Positions 34,707-43,884 are shown, counted from the stretch's first letter. The stretch is 64,000 nt of DNA from Ruminococcaceae bacterium Marseille-P2935 (GCA_900104565.1 LT629951.1:186001-250000), one strand, 5' to 3'. Notes: generated by a model from the sequence alone, not told the origin. Numbers and translations: made by a program.

Positions 34707-35900
34707 ATGCTGAAAAACAGAGATCAAAAATTAATTCAGGCAAAATTACAGGCGGAAATGCAAAAACAAGGCATTGACGCATTGATTCTTACCTCTCCGG
34801 ATGGCATTTATTATGCAACCGGATATGCCAGCTCCTTCCTGTTCACCACCTATCAGACCGGCTACTGCATGGCTTTGGTTCCTGCCAGCGGTGAATGTGA
34901 AGTTATTATGATGGAAATGGAGCGTCAAACTGCCGAGGCTCAGCTGAAGGATGTTAAAATCCATACCTATCCAACCTGGATTTACATCGATGACGAGGGC
35001 GTTGATACCGGTGAAAAGCCAGCTCAGCCTGACCTGAACGCTCCGTTTGACGCATTGGCAGAAATTATCCGTTCGAAAACTGCTAATGCAAAGGTTGGTA
35101 TGGAACTGCAGTTCCTGCCCCACAACAACTATGCGCATGCCAAAGAAGTTTTTGGTGACAACCTGGTAGACGCAACCGAGGTACTGCGCCGGGTACGCGC
35201 AATTAAAACCCCCTGGGAGATTGATGTGCTGCGCCGTGCCGCCAAGAGCTCGGAGCGCGCTATGCTGGAAACAGCCGGTTATATTCAGCCGGGCTGGACC
35301 CAGAAGATGGTATTTGACGCATTCCGTGAAGCCTGCTTCCGCCAGGATCCAGAGGTTGACTCCTATGTGCTGGTGCCCTCTATTGGCAAACGCTACTCCT
35401 CTATGGAGCTGCCGCTGGAGGATGTAGTGCTGGAGGAAGGCGACATTGTTCGCTTGGACTGCGGTCCCTGCATTCATAAATACAACTCCGACCTCTGCCG
35501 CACCTTTGTGCTGGGCGAGCCCAGACCTGGTCAGGCAGAACTGTATGCGAAACTGAAAGCCGGCCATGACTACGAGATGTCTTTGATTGGTCCAGGCGTC
35601 AAGATGAGCGAAGTGTTCAACAAAGTTTTGGACTTCCAGCATAAAAATGGTTTGGAAAAATATAACCGCGGTCATTTCGGCCACTCGGTTGGCTGCCAGA
35701 AATTCTCCGAGGAATATCCGTTTATTGCACCGTCCAGCGATGCAGTGTTTGAGCCAGGTATGGTTTTCTGTGTGGAAATGCCGTACTATAGCGCCAAACT
35801 GGGCGGTTTTAACCTGGAGGACGAGATTTTAATCACAGAGAACGGCGTAGAGCGCTGGACCTATGTGAATGATGATCTTTACTGGGGCAGAAAATATTAA
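34707..35900 (+). CDS. M24-family metallopeptidase (Xaa-Pro dipeptidase-like)
   Basis: A 397-residue protein with a creatinase-type N-terminal domain (about 1-150) and a pita-bread M24 catalytic domain. All five metal ligands of the family are present in order: Asp in VRLDCGP, Asp in YNSDLCRT, His in GHFGHSVG, Glu in FCVEMPYY and Glu in NLEDEILITENG. This supports an active dinuclear aminopeptidase or prolidase; creatinase-like activity cannot be excluded. Start follows AGAGAGGG. It lies 225 nt after cyuA, a gap with no terminator, so it may belong to the amino-acid operon and release residues from imported dipeptides. Confidence 0.85.
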   Translation: MLKNRDQKLIQAKLQAEMQKQGIDALILTSPDGIYYATGYASSFLFTTYQTGYCMALVPASGECEVIMMEMERQTAEAQLKDVKIHTYPTWIYIDDEGVDTGEKPAQPDLNAPFDALAEIIRSKTANAKVGMELQFLPHNNYAHAKEVFGDNLVDATEVLRRVRAIKTPWEIDVLRRAAKSSERAMLETAGYIQPGWTQKMVFDAFREACFRQDPEVDSYVLVPSIGKRYSSMELPLEDVVLEEGDIVRLDCGPCIHKYNSDLCRTFVLGEPRPGQAELYAKLKAGHDYEMSLIGPGVKMSEVFNKVLDFQHKNGLEKYNRGHFGHSVGCQKFSEEYPFIAPSSDAVFEPGMVFCVEMPYYSAKLGGFNLEDEILITENGVERWTYVNDDLYWGRKY

Positions 35901-35911
35901 TCAGTAAAAAA

Positions 35912-35942
35912 ATGACACCGTGTTAAACCACGGTGTCATTTT
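35912..35942 (+). terminator. Terminator after M24 peptidase
   Basis: ATGACACCGTG / CACGGTGTCAT perfect 11-bp stem with a 6-nt loop, ending in TTTTG, 12 nt after the stop. It closes the liv-cyuA-peptidase unit. Confidence 0.85.
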
Positions 35943-35998
35943 GAATCCCATTTTATGCAGACGCTTTGAGCGTCCTTAGGAAAGGCGGCATAAACAGC

Positions 35999-36988
35999 AT
36001 GAAGTATAGAAAAATTGGAAAAACCGATATTTCCGCCTCGGCAGTAGGTATTGGAACCTGGGCAATAGGCGGCGGTGAGCTTTGGAGCGGCAGTGATGAC
36101 GCCCAGTCGATCAGGGCGCTGCACGCAGCGGTAGACAGCGGTATAAACCTGATTGATACTGCTCCCGGCTACGGCTTTGGGCACAGTGAAGAGGTGGTTG
36201 GAAAAGCCATCAAGGAAATTGGCCGCGACAAAATTGTTTTGTCTACCAAATGCGGAATCTGGTGGAAAACCCAGCGGGGCACCTATTTTAATACCCGTGA
36301 TGGAATTTCTACCTATAAATGTGTAGACGCGGAAACGATCCGCATTGAAATTGAAGACAGCCTCACCCGCCTGGGCACCGATTATATTGATATTTACCAC
36401 ACCCATTGGCAGAGCACACCGCCCTATATTACCCCGGTAAGCGAAACTATGGGCGCACTGCTGGACCTGCAGAAGCAGGGAAAAATAAGGGCAATTGCGG
36501 TATCGAACGCCGACACCAAATGTATGGACGAGTATTTTGCTTGTGGGCGCATCGAAGCCTGCCAACCGGGCTACAGTATGCTTAACCGCAAGATTGAAAA
36601 AGACATTCTTCCCTATGCGATGGGGCATGACATGAGCGTATTGGCCTATTCCCCGCTGGAACGTGGCTTACTGACCGGAAAAATTACAATGGACACCAAG
36701 GTGGATATGGCACAGGATATGATGCCGTGGATGAAGCCGCAGAACCGTGCGCGGGTCATTGCCATGTTGGACGGCTGGAAGGATTTGACCGAAAAATATG
36801 GCTGCACTATGGCACAGCTGGTTATTGCCTGGACCATTAGTCAACCAGGGCTTACCCATGTACTGTGCGGCGCCAGAAAAGAGAAAAACGCTATGGAAAA
36901 TGCAGCGGCCGGTTCCATCGAGCTGAGTGCTGAAGATATTACAGCTATGCGCGCAGCCGTAGAAGCATTGGGAGAGCCTGTAGTATAA
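35999..36988 (+). CDS. Aldo/keto reductase
   Basis: A 329-residue TIM-barrel NAD(P)H oxidoreductase. The start at 35999 follows AAAGGCGG. The catalytic tetrad is present: Asp53 and Tyr58 in LIDTAPGYGFGHSEE, Lys84 in LSTKCG, and His in YHTHWQ (about 129). Nucleotide-binding C-terminal residues lie in LCGARKEKNAMENAAAG. It is close to the general stress/YhdN-like bacterial AKR group (GTWAIGGGELW near the N-terminus). It reduces carbonyls or oxidises sugar alcohols; the physiological substrate is unknown. Monocistronic between two terminators. Confidence 0.9.
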   Translation: MKYRKIGKTDISASAVGIGTWAIGGGELWSGSDDAQSIRALHAAVDSGINLIDTAPGYGFGHSEEVVGKAIKEIGRDKIVLSTKCGIWWKTQRGTYFNTRDGISTYKCVDAETIRIEIEDSLTRLGTDYIDIYHTHWQSTPPYITPVSETMGALLDLQKQGKIRAIAVSNADTKCMDEYFACGRIEACQPGYSMLNRKIEKDILPYAMGHDMSVLAYSPLERGLLTGKITMDTKVDMAQDMMPWMKPQNRARVIAMLDGWKDLTEKYGCTMAQLVIAWTISQPGLTHVLCGARKEKNAMENAAAGSIELSAEDITAMRAAVEALGEPVV

Positions 36989-37070
36989 TGGTGTACACCC
37001 GGAATGCTCCATTTTACTTAGAGTAAAAAAGAACCTGCTAGATATTAGTCGAGTGTTCGTAAAACAGCGA

Positions 37071-37109
37071 AAGGTCAAGTATCCGCAAAGGATACTTGAC
37101 CTTTTTCTA
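37071..37109 (+). terminator. Terminator of aldo/keto reductase gene
   Basis: AAGGTCAAGTATCC / GGATACTTGACCTT perfect 14-bp stem with a 5-nt loop, followed by TTTC. Confidence 0.88.
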
Positions 37110-37257
37110 TACAGGGTTTGGGGCAGGCACGCCCAAACATGATAACGGTGACAATTAATCTGGAACCGTGGTAGAATTTTGCTCTCAAGCAGCAGGTTTT
37201 AGAGAAAGGCCTTTGGCGCATTCAAAACCGGAACACATTCCAATAAAATGGAAATGG

Positions 37258-37458
37258 TCAATCTTCTTTATTGGAACGATATCTTTTTAAATTCACAATA
37301 AATGCCGCAATCCACAGCACCGAACAAAGAATATTCAGCGCAAACCAGAAAACAGAATCGTTATATGTTTGATATACAACTTCAAGGATGGCTCTAATTG
37401 TCCAAATAGCAGCGCATAGTGCAAAAAGTATTACGGTGAAGAGACTTGTTTTTTTCAT
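37258..37458 (-). CDS. Small two-helix membrane protein
   Basis: A 66-residue protein starting at 37458 behind GGAGGTG. Helix 1 spans about residues 5-25 (LFTVILFALCAAIWTIRAIL) and helix 2 about 36-57 (FWFALNILCSVLWIAAFIV), with a basic end (NLKRYRSNKED). No known family. It is alone on the minus strand, facing away from the ThrE-like genes. Confidence 0.65.
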   Translation of the reverse strand: MKKTSLFTVILFALCAAIWTIRAILEVVYQTYNDSVFWFALNILCSVLWIAAFIVNLKRYRSNKED

Positions 37459-37764
37459 AACAGGCACCTCCGTCAGATTCCGATTTGTCTTTTTGTTATT
37501 ATATAGCAGGTTTGGTATTGAAACAAAAAATTTCTTTGTAAACATGTAGAAAATGAGGGCAGCCAGCTGACTGCACTCAATCACTTTTTATATACCCTGC
37601 CCATGATGGCGGGTTCTTTTTTTGAGTATAAGATCATTGCCGGCATAGCCGGTGGAAATAAAAGCACCTTGGCTTTTGAATGGAAGGTAAAAAATGAAAA
37701 CGGATTGAAAAGGAAGAATCACTGCTTCGCCGACAGCAGGGCAGGTTGATTAAACGGGCTATAA

Positions 37765-38211
37765 TTACCGGGCTGCCTTGTGTAACGACAGTATTTTCCG
37801 CCAAAGATGTACCACTGACGAGACCAGCATAATCCCCAAAGCCAGCGCTCCTGCAATTCCAATCGTATGGAAAAGCGATTCCAAAAAGGTTTGTGTGTTG
37901 CCGTTCAGGGCATACTCCATGGTATAGTAAATACCGCCGCCTGGAACCAGTGGAAGCATTGCCACCACCAAAAAGCAGGTAACCGGGGCTTTGAACAGCC
38001 GCGCCATCCCTTCGGCATAGATCGATATTGCTATCGTTGCCAAAAAATATTGCATGAAGTCGCTTCCGACGGGCGCTGTTACTGAATAGACAAGCCACCC
38101 CAAAGCACCTCCCAGGGCTGCAAAGGGGAAAATAGAACGCCGTACATGAAAAATAAAACAGAATCCCAGGCAGGCGCAAAAAGCAAACAGGCAGTTTATC
38201 AAAATGTCCAT
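37765..38211 (-). CDS. Threonine/serine exporter family, small subunit (ThrE_2/DUF3815)
   Basis: A 148-residue membrane protein with four to five helices. The N-terminus is ILINCLFAFCACLGFCFIF, followed by the family segment FAALGGALGWLVYSV and the conserved AMLPLVPGGGIYYTMEYAL motif. In the ThrE family this half supplies the C-terminal domain of the exporter; many Firmicutes encode the two halves separately. The large half lies upstream on the same strand, but 381 bases away. Exports threonine, serine or small metabolites such as succinate in known relatives. Confidence 0.85.
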   Translation of the reverse strand: MDILINCLFAFCACLGFCFIFHVRRSIFPFAALGGALGWLVYSVTAPVGSDFMQYFLATIAISIYAEGMARLFKAPVTCFLVVAMLPLVPGGGIYYTMEYALNGNTQTFLESLFHTIGIAGALALGIMLVSSVVHLWRKILSLHKAAR

Positions 38212-38592
38212 TGCAACTTCCTTTCTGCCGTTTCCGCCGGCAAATCATTATAGAAAATTGTTTTGATACAAATGCGATATCTTTAAAATTGCAGCGGGTT
38301 CTTGTCCCTATAAAAATTGCACGAAAACCCGGTCAGGGAAAATGACAATCCCTGTGCGATTAATGGCCGAGCGGTCCCAAAGGGTGTGGAGGATGCTGGA
38401 TTTATCTACTCAGTACAGTGTGAAGGTTTTTCCGATAGGGGGCTAAAGTGCCCCCGGGATTCTTTCAGCAAAACAGGTGATGTGACGGCGTGGACTGGTG
38501 TTATTTGCACTGCGCAAATCTTTTTTGATAAGGGACTGTATGCCGTTTGACGTAAGAGTTACGGGACCTAGGCGGGTATAAAAGTGTGCAGA
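38212..38592. other. Gene-free spacer between exporter halves
   Basis: These two half genes are often adjacent. Here 381 bases separate them, with no convincing coding frame on either strand and no clear terminator. It may hold an independent promoter for the small subunit. Confidence 0.35.
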
Positions 38593-39363
38593 TCAAACGA
38601 TGCCAACCATGAAAAAGCGGGATAACCAGAGGGTAATGCCCGAGCCCAAAGCGATTGCGGCACCAATCAACAATGCTTCGGTCAGTTTAATCATACCGGC
38701 AATCAGGTCCCCACCAATAATATCACGCATAAAATTAGTCAGCTCCACTCCGGGAACCAGGTTCATCAGGGCACCTATTATTATTTTATCCACATTTGTG
38801 CCAAGTCCAATGCCAACCCCAAACAGTGCAGCGGCGGCAGAAAAGGCACTGCTGGCCACGTTGACGAAAAACGCATTGGTATTAAATTTGGTAAGGAATA
38901 CGCCGGTAAGCTTAATGATAAGGCCGCAAAATACCGAACAAAGCCCGTCAAGAATGCTTCCGCCAAAAAACAGAGTGAAGAAAAATGAGGTAAGCGCATA
39001 GGCAATTAGTAAAACCGGCAGTGAAAAAGCGGGCCGGCCGGAAATTTGACACAGCTGTGCCTGAATATAGTTAAAGTCAGGGCATTCACAGCAGACATTG
39101 CGGCTCAGCCGGTTAAGCTCATCTACCCTTACCAAGTCCATATGTAAAGCGCGCAGGCGCTTGGTTTTGGTAATACAGTGCCCCTCGGGCGTAGTGATTG
39201 TTACTACAATAAAGGAGGGAATGGCAAATATTTCTTTTTCGGACACACCGTAGGCAGTTAGAATACGGTCAATGGTTTCTTCTACCCGGTAAATTTCGGC
39301 ACCATTTTGCAGCAGCAGGTAACCTAAATCGGCCGAAACTGCCAGCAGCTGCTCGTAATTCAA
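38593..39363 (-). CDS. Threonine/serine exporter family, large subunit (ThrE/DUF1212)
   Basis: A 256-residue protein beginning with TTG behind AGAGGGGG. A cytoplasmic N-terminal domain with the family motif LLQNGAEIYRVEETI (about residues 17-31) and a strand region VVTITTPEG is followed by about five helices from residue 118. The motif MNLVPGVELTNFMRDIIGGDLIAG (residues about 205-228) mirrors LVPGGG in the small half. Predicted amino-acid or dicarboxylate efflux with the 37765-38211 product. Confidence 0.87.
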   Translation of the reverse strand: MNYEQLLAVSADLGYLLLQNGAEIYRVEETIDRILTAYGVSEKEIFAIPSFIVVTITTPEGHCITKTKRLRALHMDLVRVDELNRLSRNVCCECPDFNYIQAQLCQISGRPAFSLPVLLIAYALTSFFFTLFFGGSILDGLCSVFCGLIIKLTGVFLTKFNTNAFFVNVASSAFSAAAALFGVGIGLGTNVDKIIIGALMNLVPGVELTNFMRDIIGGDLIAGMIKLTEALLIGAAIALGSGITLWLSRFFMVGIV

Positions 39364-39554
39364 AACAACCCCCTCTTTCTTTCAAAACTCATTTTACAAA
39401 CCAAGTTTATCACACGAAAAGCTGTGTTACAATCCGAAAAGCTTTATAATTTCTTAACATTTGATTCGTGCACGAGGTAGGCTTTTATGCTATACTTATC
39501 CTTGTCATAAAATGCTTGTCCTGCGCCAGCGGGGAATCTATGGGAGGAACATTC

Positions 39555-40616
39555 ATGCTTCAGCAACCGAACCGGTTAGGTGGCGGCTTTGTACCGGAAC
39601 AAAAAGAATATGTTTACATTCCCGGGGTAGGGTTTCCGCCTGCGCCCAAAGTTGCTCCGCAGATTATTGCGCTGAAACGCACCGCCATTTTGCTGGGAAC
39701 TTCACTGTTATTTTATTTGATTATCAGCATGCTGCTGCCAGTTGTTCTTTATGGGCTGGCCCAGCGTTTTATGTACCGCCTTATGGTGGGTGGTGTGGTC
39801 AGCTCAGGTATTTCCCTGGAATTTGTCTCCGAGCTAATTAGTACAGTGTGCTACCTGGTACAATTTTTGGTACCCTTTTGTGTATATTGCGCGGTGATGC
39901 ATATGCCCTCGGCGGTGGCTTTTCCGTCCAGAATACCCGATTCTTCGATTGCCTTGCCGGCAGTACCGATTGCTTTGGGCGTTTCGGTGATTGCAGGAAC
40001 AAGCGTAGGGGTAGTCCAACAGGTTTTCCAGCAGTTTGGGGTTGTTCCGGTAGCGCCTGATTATGCTCCTCCGGGGAATATGGCAGCTTTTGTGCTTTAT
40101 GCAGTGCAGCTGGCGGTTTTTGCCCCATTGGTGGAAGAATTTGTGTTTCGGGGTGCAATTATGCAATCTCTTCGCCAATTTGGCGATACCTTTGCGCTGG
40201 TAATCTCCTCCTTGATATTTGCAATGCTGCATATGAACATGGTACAGTTTCCCTATGCATTTTTGATGGGGCTAACCATTGGCTATTTTGTTTTGCGCAC
40301 CAGCTCTATCTGGACAGGAATTTTTATCCATATGGCAAACAATGGAATATCACTTGTTTTTACAATAGTAGACCCTGTGCTTGATGACAGTACGTATATA
40401 TTACTCTATTATATACTAAATGCAATACTGCTTCTTGCAGCCTTGCTCTGCGCAGTATTCATGCTGCGCAGCCATCGAAATATGTTTACCATGTCCAAAC
40501 AAGGCTCGGTGATTCAAGAAAAAATTAAATACCGGGTTTTCCTGTTATGCGTGCCTATGCTGGCGGTTATTGTTCTGTGCGGGTATTATATTCTGCAAAA
40601 TTTCCAAAAAGTATAA
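39555..40616 (+). CDS. CPBP-family intramembrane metalloprotease
   Basis: A 353-residue membrane protein; the start at 39555 follows GGGAGGAACA. A cytoplasmic Pro/Gly-rich N-terminus of about 45 residues precedes about eight helices. The Abi/CAAX protease motifs are intact: EEFVFRGAIM (EExxxR), FAMLHMN with the metal His, and a later HMANNG. Known relatives cleave prenylated or membrane peptides and can give bacteriocin self-immunity. Here no peptide or bacteriocin gene is adjacent, so a housekeeping role is equally possible. Confidence 0.88.
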   Translation: MLQQPNRLGGGFVPEQKEYVYIPGVGFPPAPKVAPQIIALKRTAILLGTSLLFYLIISMLLPVVLYGLAQRFMYRLMVGGVVSSGISLEFVSELISTVCYLVQFLVPFCVYCAVMHMPSAVAFPSRIPDSSIALPAVPIALGVSVIAGTSVGVVQQVFQQFGVVPVAPDYAPPGNMAAFVLYAVQLAVFAPLVEEFVFRGAIMQSLRQFGDTFALVISSLIFAMLHMNMVQFPYAFLMGLTIGYFVLRTSSIWTGIFIHMANNGISLVFTIVDPVLDDSTYILLYYILNAILLLAALLCAVFMLRSHRNMFTMSKQGSVIQEKIKYRVFLLCVPMLAVIVLCGYYILQNFQKV

Positions 40617-41080
40617 TGATAGCAGACAGGATTGCAGTATAGGAAATATTGGCAGCGAACGGCTTTGTTGTTAAGAGCCCGTCATAAAAAAGGCATGATA
40701 GATCAAATACAAGTGAGCGGGTCCTTAACCCTGCAAGGGGAAGGGATGCGCTCTTTTTGCAAAGGCAGCTGCAGAAAAACTGCTTGAAGCAGTACTTTAA
40801 CACAAGCTGGCCCGCTTTTAGTCGGCCAACCGGGTAAATTTGTTGGTTCCCGGGCGGAGACTTCCTTGATGGCAAACCTTGTAAATTTTTTATATGGTGC
40901 AGCCAACTGTTATAAAGTTTGGCGGCCGGTTTATAGAATACGGCTGAAAAGCTGATGATTTTGGGGGGATAGTCTGTACCGAGGAATACGGCAAGCAGAA
41001 TAGTACCGTTTTTAAGCATTGGTGAATCATGCCCGGCTATCCACAGGAAAGCAGCATGTTGAAAAAAGGAGGAGACAGCA
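40617..41080. other. Gene-free spacer before tadA
   Basis: A long open frame spans this region on the minus strand but overlaps both flanking genes and lacks a ribosome site, so it is probably not coding. Nothing else recognised apart from the tadA AGGAGG site at its end. Confidence 0.4.
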
Positions 41081-41542
41081 GTGGCTTCAGAAGATGATAA
41101 CCGTTTTATGGAGTATGCCATTTTGTTGGGAGAAAAAGCGGCAGCATTGGGCGAAGTACCGGTAGGTGCTGTGGTTGTGAAAGATAACGAGATAATCGGA
41201 GAAGGTTATAATCTGCGGGAAACAGGGAAAAACCCACTGACCCATGCCGAAATGATTGCCATTCATTATGCCTGTGAAAAACTGGGTGGCTGGAGACTTT
41301 CCGGCTGTACCCTTTACGTGACGCTGGAACCCTGCCCCATGTGTGCAGGCGCAATCGTAAACAGCCGGATTGACCGGGTAGTATTTGGCGCGCCAGACCC
41401 AAAAGCCGGCTGCTGCGGGTCGGTGATTAACCTGTTTGCTCTGCCGTTTAATCATAGGCCTGCCTTGTCAGCAGGGGTTTTGGAAGAGGAGTGCCGGGTA
41501 CTTCTGCAGCAATTTTTTAAACAGCTTCGCAAAAAAAATTAG
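41081..41542 (+). CDS. tadA: tRNA-specific adenosine deaminase
   Basis: A 153-residue zinc deaminase that converts the wobble adenosine of tRNA-Arg(ACG) to inosine. It starts GTG, 8 nt after AGGAGG. The zinc and proton-shuttle motifs are complete: HAE (His55, Glu57) in THAEMIAI, and PCPMCAG in LEPCPMCAGAI. Other conserved segments are GEVPVGAVVV and GAPDPKAGCCGS. Full family length. Often followed by dnaX in Firmicutes, but not here. Confidence 0.95.
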   Translation: MASEDDNRFMEYAILLGEKAAALGEVPVGAVVVKDNEIIGEGYNLRETGKNPLTHAEMIAIHYACEKLGGWRLSGCTLYVTLEPCPMCAGAIVNSRIDRVVFGAPDPKAGCCGSVINLFALPFNHRPALSAGVLEEECRVLLQQFFKQLRKKN

Positions 41543-41724
41543 TTTCCCGATTTTAAAGTCAAATATATTTCATGTTACACATCCATTCCCCTACCCTAGC
41601 ACGTGACCTCTTTTAATGGGGCGCGGTTGTGCGGGGGGAGGCTGGGGCGGTGTTGGTATTAGCAAAAGTGGCCTTTGGGCAAAGAAGGGATTCCCCCTTT
41701 CCACCGGCAATCGGTGGAAAACCC

Positions 41725-41742
41725 TGTGGAAAGTGTGGATAA
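41725..41742 (+). promoter_or_regulatory. Tandem DnaA-box module
   Basis: TGTGGAAAG followed directly by TGTGGATAA, the inverse of the perfect DnaA box TTATCCACA. The 18 bases match 17 of 18 in the inverse of 7934-7951. It lies in the 41543-41774 spacer between tadA and a bidirectional terminator. Confidence 0.5.
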
Positions 41743-41774
41743 CATATACTATTTGTAGGATTTCGAAAGAAAAA

Positions 41775-41808
41775 AGGAGCCTTTTGTGTAAAGGGCTCCT
41801 TTTTTTCG
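41775..41808. terminator. Bidirectional terminator between tadA and nitrilase-like gene
   Basis: AGGAGC(C)CTTT-type arm pairs with AAAGGGCTCCT, with A-run before and seven T after, so it serves both converging genes. Confidence 0.85.
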
Positions 41809-41818
41809 CGTAAATAAG

Positions 41819-42859
41819 CTATTTTTCGTAACTGCTTAAAAGATACTCTTTGTAAAATTCCGTATTGGTATCGTAGGTATAAATGTTGAAAACTTCCCCC
41901 TGCTTTTCCAGGTCCAAGCGCACCAATGCAAACGGCGGGGCCCCCTCTTCCTCTGTTACCCGTGCCATTACGCCGTCCTTCTCCCGTGTAATGGGAAATG
42001 GCGCCAAAACCGAGGAAACACCGTTGAAGTCAGTGCCGATCCGGCTTCCTCCCAGCAGGTGAGATTTTAAAATAAACAAATTGCCTTCGGCAGCCCGAAT
42101 CATAGAAAGATCGGTTTCGCCGGCAGGTTTTGCCCATCCGGTGCAAAGCAAACTGGTTCCCTGACGGGACAGTATTTTAACCGGTTCAAAGTATTGCAGG
42201 TCATTCCCTGCAAGCATTGCCGCCCGGCCAAGTTCACAATCAAAGGCTTCCAGCTTTTTGCCCGGCTCTATTCCCAGCATTTTTTCCACAGAAGATAAAT
42301 GAATTTTGTCGTAGGTGGACACAATTTCTCCGGAGGAACTGAAAAAATAAAACCGATTGTAAATTTTATCGTCCTCCATTACCAATGCACTGCCGGCCAT
42401 AATAGGAATAGCAAACCGGCCGGAGAGCTGTTCCATACTATACAAAAAAGCATCTAATACAGGGGCGATTAAATTATCCGCCATAGAGCGGAATTCTTCC
42501 TTTAAGCCCGAATCGCCGGCACGAATCAGCTCCGCCAGTTTAAGCGCTGTTTTTTCAAAAGAAGGCAGAGCGAAGGCCGGCAGTACACCGCTGTATTCGG
42601 GAAAACAAATGAGCTGTGCACCGCCGCCTGCCGCTGCGCGCACAAGCTGTTCCAACTGCGATAGATAATCCCCAATCGAAGAATAATTTTGGATTTCCAG
42701 GGGACAGACAGCCACCTTTACGTTATTGGGAGAGACAAACTCTAAATTTTTACAGGGGTCTATATGCAGACGGTCCATACTTTTAGAAATTTTAGATATT
42801 GATATTTTAGAGGTCATCAAATATTGTAAAAAGCCTAAGCTAAAATCATTTTTTGCCAT
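41819..42859 (-). CDS. Nitrilase-fold protein lacking the catalytic cysteine
   Basis: A 346-residue member of the carbon-nitrogen hydrolase superfamily. The N-terminal 45 residues are an extension; the fold starts at VKVAVCPLEI. Of the Glu-Lys-Cys triad, Glu88 (LICFPEYSG) and Lys185 (STYDKIHLSS) are present. At the nucleophile position the sequence reads GRAAMLAGNDLQYFEP, placing Gly218 where Cys is normal. It is therefore probably not a hydrolase on its own; it may bind ligand, act as a regulator, or pair with the neighbouring nitrilase-fold protein that keeps Cys. Start follows GGAGC. It lies 96 nt after that neighbour on the same strand. Confidence 0.8.
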   Translation of the reverse strand: MAKNDFSLGFLQYLMTSKISISKISKSMDRLHIDPCKNLEFVSPNNVKVAVCPLEIQNYSSIGDYLSQLEQLVRAAAGGGAQLICFPEYSGVLPAFALPSFEKTALKLAELIRAGDSGLKEEFRSMADNLIAPVLDAFLYSMEQLSGRFAIPIMAGSALVMEDDKIYNRFYFFSSSGEIVSTYDKIHLSSVEKMLGIEPGKKLEAFDCELGRAAMLAGNDLQYFEPVKILSRQGTSLLCTGWAKPAGETDLSMIRAAEGNLFILKSHLLGGSRIGTDFNGVSSVLAPFPITREKDGVMARVTEEEGAPPFALVRLDLEKQGEVFNIYTYDTNTEFYKEYLLSSYEK

Positions 42860-42955
42860 GCTATGCTCCGTTCTGCCGTATGCTGCGGCTGATTTTTAAA
42901 AGGTTCGAAGGCACATAGGGTACGATAGACGAATGACTAAGATTATAAAATAGCC

Positions 42956-43654
42956 CTACCGTTCCAGTTCGGCGGCATAGGCCCGGTAAACGTCCGGGCG
43001 GCAGCCTTGCTCCAATTTACTGCGCCGTGCCATTATGGCCGGGTCATCCAGGTCAATCGAAAGCATCACCGGCAGGTCGGTTCCAAGAGGCAGCAAAAAC
43101 TGCTCCTCTCGCCTGGCAGTTTCTTTTCCAGCCAGAATACAGCGGCTGTTATTATTGACGTTAACTACAGTTGCCCCATAGGACATGGCAGCATTATATG
43201 CCCCCTGTAAAATGGTGTGCATACCGTAATCGACAAATTCAATGTATTGAGAGGAGATAATCAGCTTTGCACCCCGCATGACGGCACTTCGCAGCACTTC
43301 CGGGTGATAAATATCCACATCAACACACAAAAAAATACGGCCAAACGGGGTGTCGTATAAATCCAGGTCGGTAGAGCGCTTAAGCGCGGTTTGGTAGGTA
43401 AGGTTTAAATGGGTGGCACGCTGCACCCCAATTACCTGGCCGTCCGGCCCTATGAATGCCATACATAAAAAGTTGGTGGCAACAAATCGGCCGGTTACTA
43501 AATACACATTGTATTCTTTTGCATAATTAATACATTTTTTAATATATCGAGGCGCCTCATATTCGGCGGTATAATTTTTAATGTCAGAAAAAACCACCAT
43601 CTGAGTTCCCTCAAGGGGTGGCTGAAATGGCTGTGTTAGCCCCAACGACAGCAT
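42956..43654 (-). CDS. Short nitrilase-fold protein keeping only the catalytic cysteine
   Basis: A 232-residue carbon-nitrogen hydrolase-like protein; the start at 43654 follows AAAGGAG. Cys110 sits in the right context (FGRIFLCVDVDIYHPEVLR). The general-base Glu position reads MVVFSDI (Asp24), and the Lys position reads QRATHL (Ala80). The N-terminus is shorter than usual for the family. The missing residues are exactly those retained by the downstream paralogue at 41819-42859, so the two may form a mixed complex or be diverged non-enzymes. Substrate unknown. Confidence 0.75.
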   Translation of the reverse strand: MLSLGLTQPFQPPLEGTQMVVFSDIKNYTAEYEAPRYIKKCINYAKEYNVYLVTGRFVATNFLCMAFIGPDGQVIGVQRATHLNLTYQTALKRSTDLDLYDTPFGRIFLCVDVDIYHPEVLRSAVMRGAKLIISSQYIEFVDYGMHTILQGAYNAAMSYGATVVNVNNNSRCILAGKETARREEQFLLPLGTDLPVMLSIDLDDPAIMARRSKLEQGCRPDVYRAYAAELER

Positions 43655-43884
43655 GATATCCGGCTCCTTTCTTTTTTTGCGGTGTGTATCAAGTTCCGGC
43701 AGGCATTGTCGGAATGAAAAACCTCTACGTTTTAAAAGGTTTTTCTCTTGCTTGTACTTCTTATTATACAGGAAAGCAACCCTCCGGACAACGCAAAATA
43801 ACCCCTTCTTCGGCAAATTTCATAAATTTTTTATGAGGTTTTCCTCCCCCATCTGTAAGTGAGGGCAGTTATGCAGCAAAAGGG

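Noticed and set aside
40567-41121. 184-codon minus-strand frame
   Set aside because: Overlaps the ends of two convincing genes, has no ribosome site and no recognisable fold; treated as non-coding.
41560-41720. Signal recognition particle RNA after tadA
   Set aside because: tadA is followed by this RNA in some Firmicutes, but the conserved GGAAGCAGCA-type apical motif is not present.
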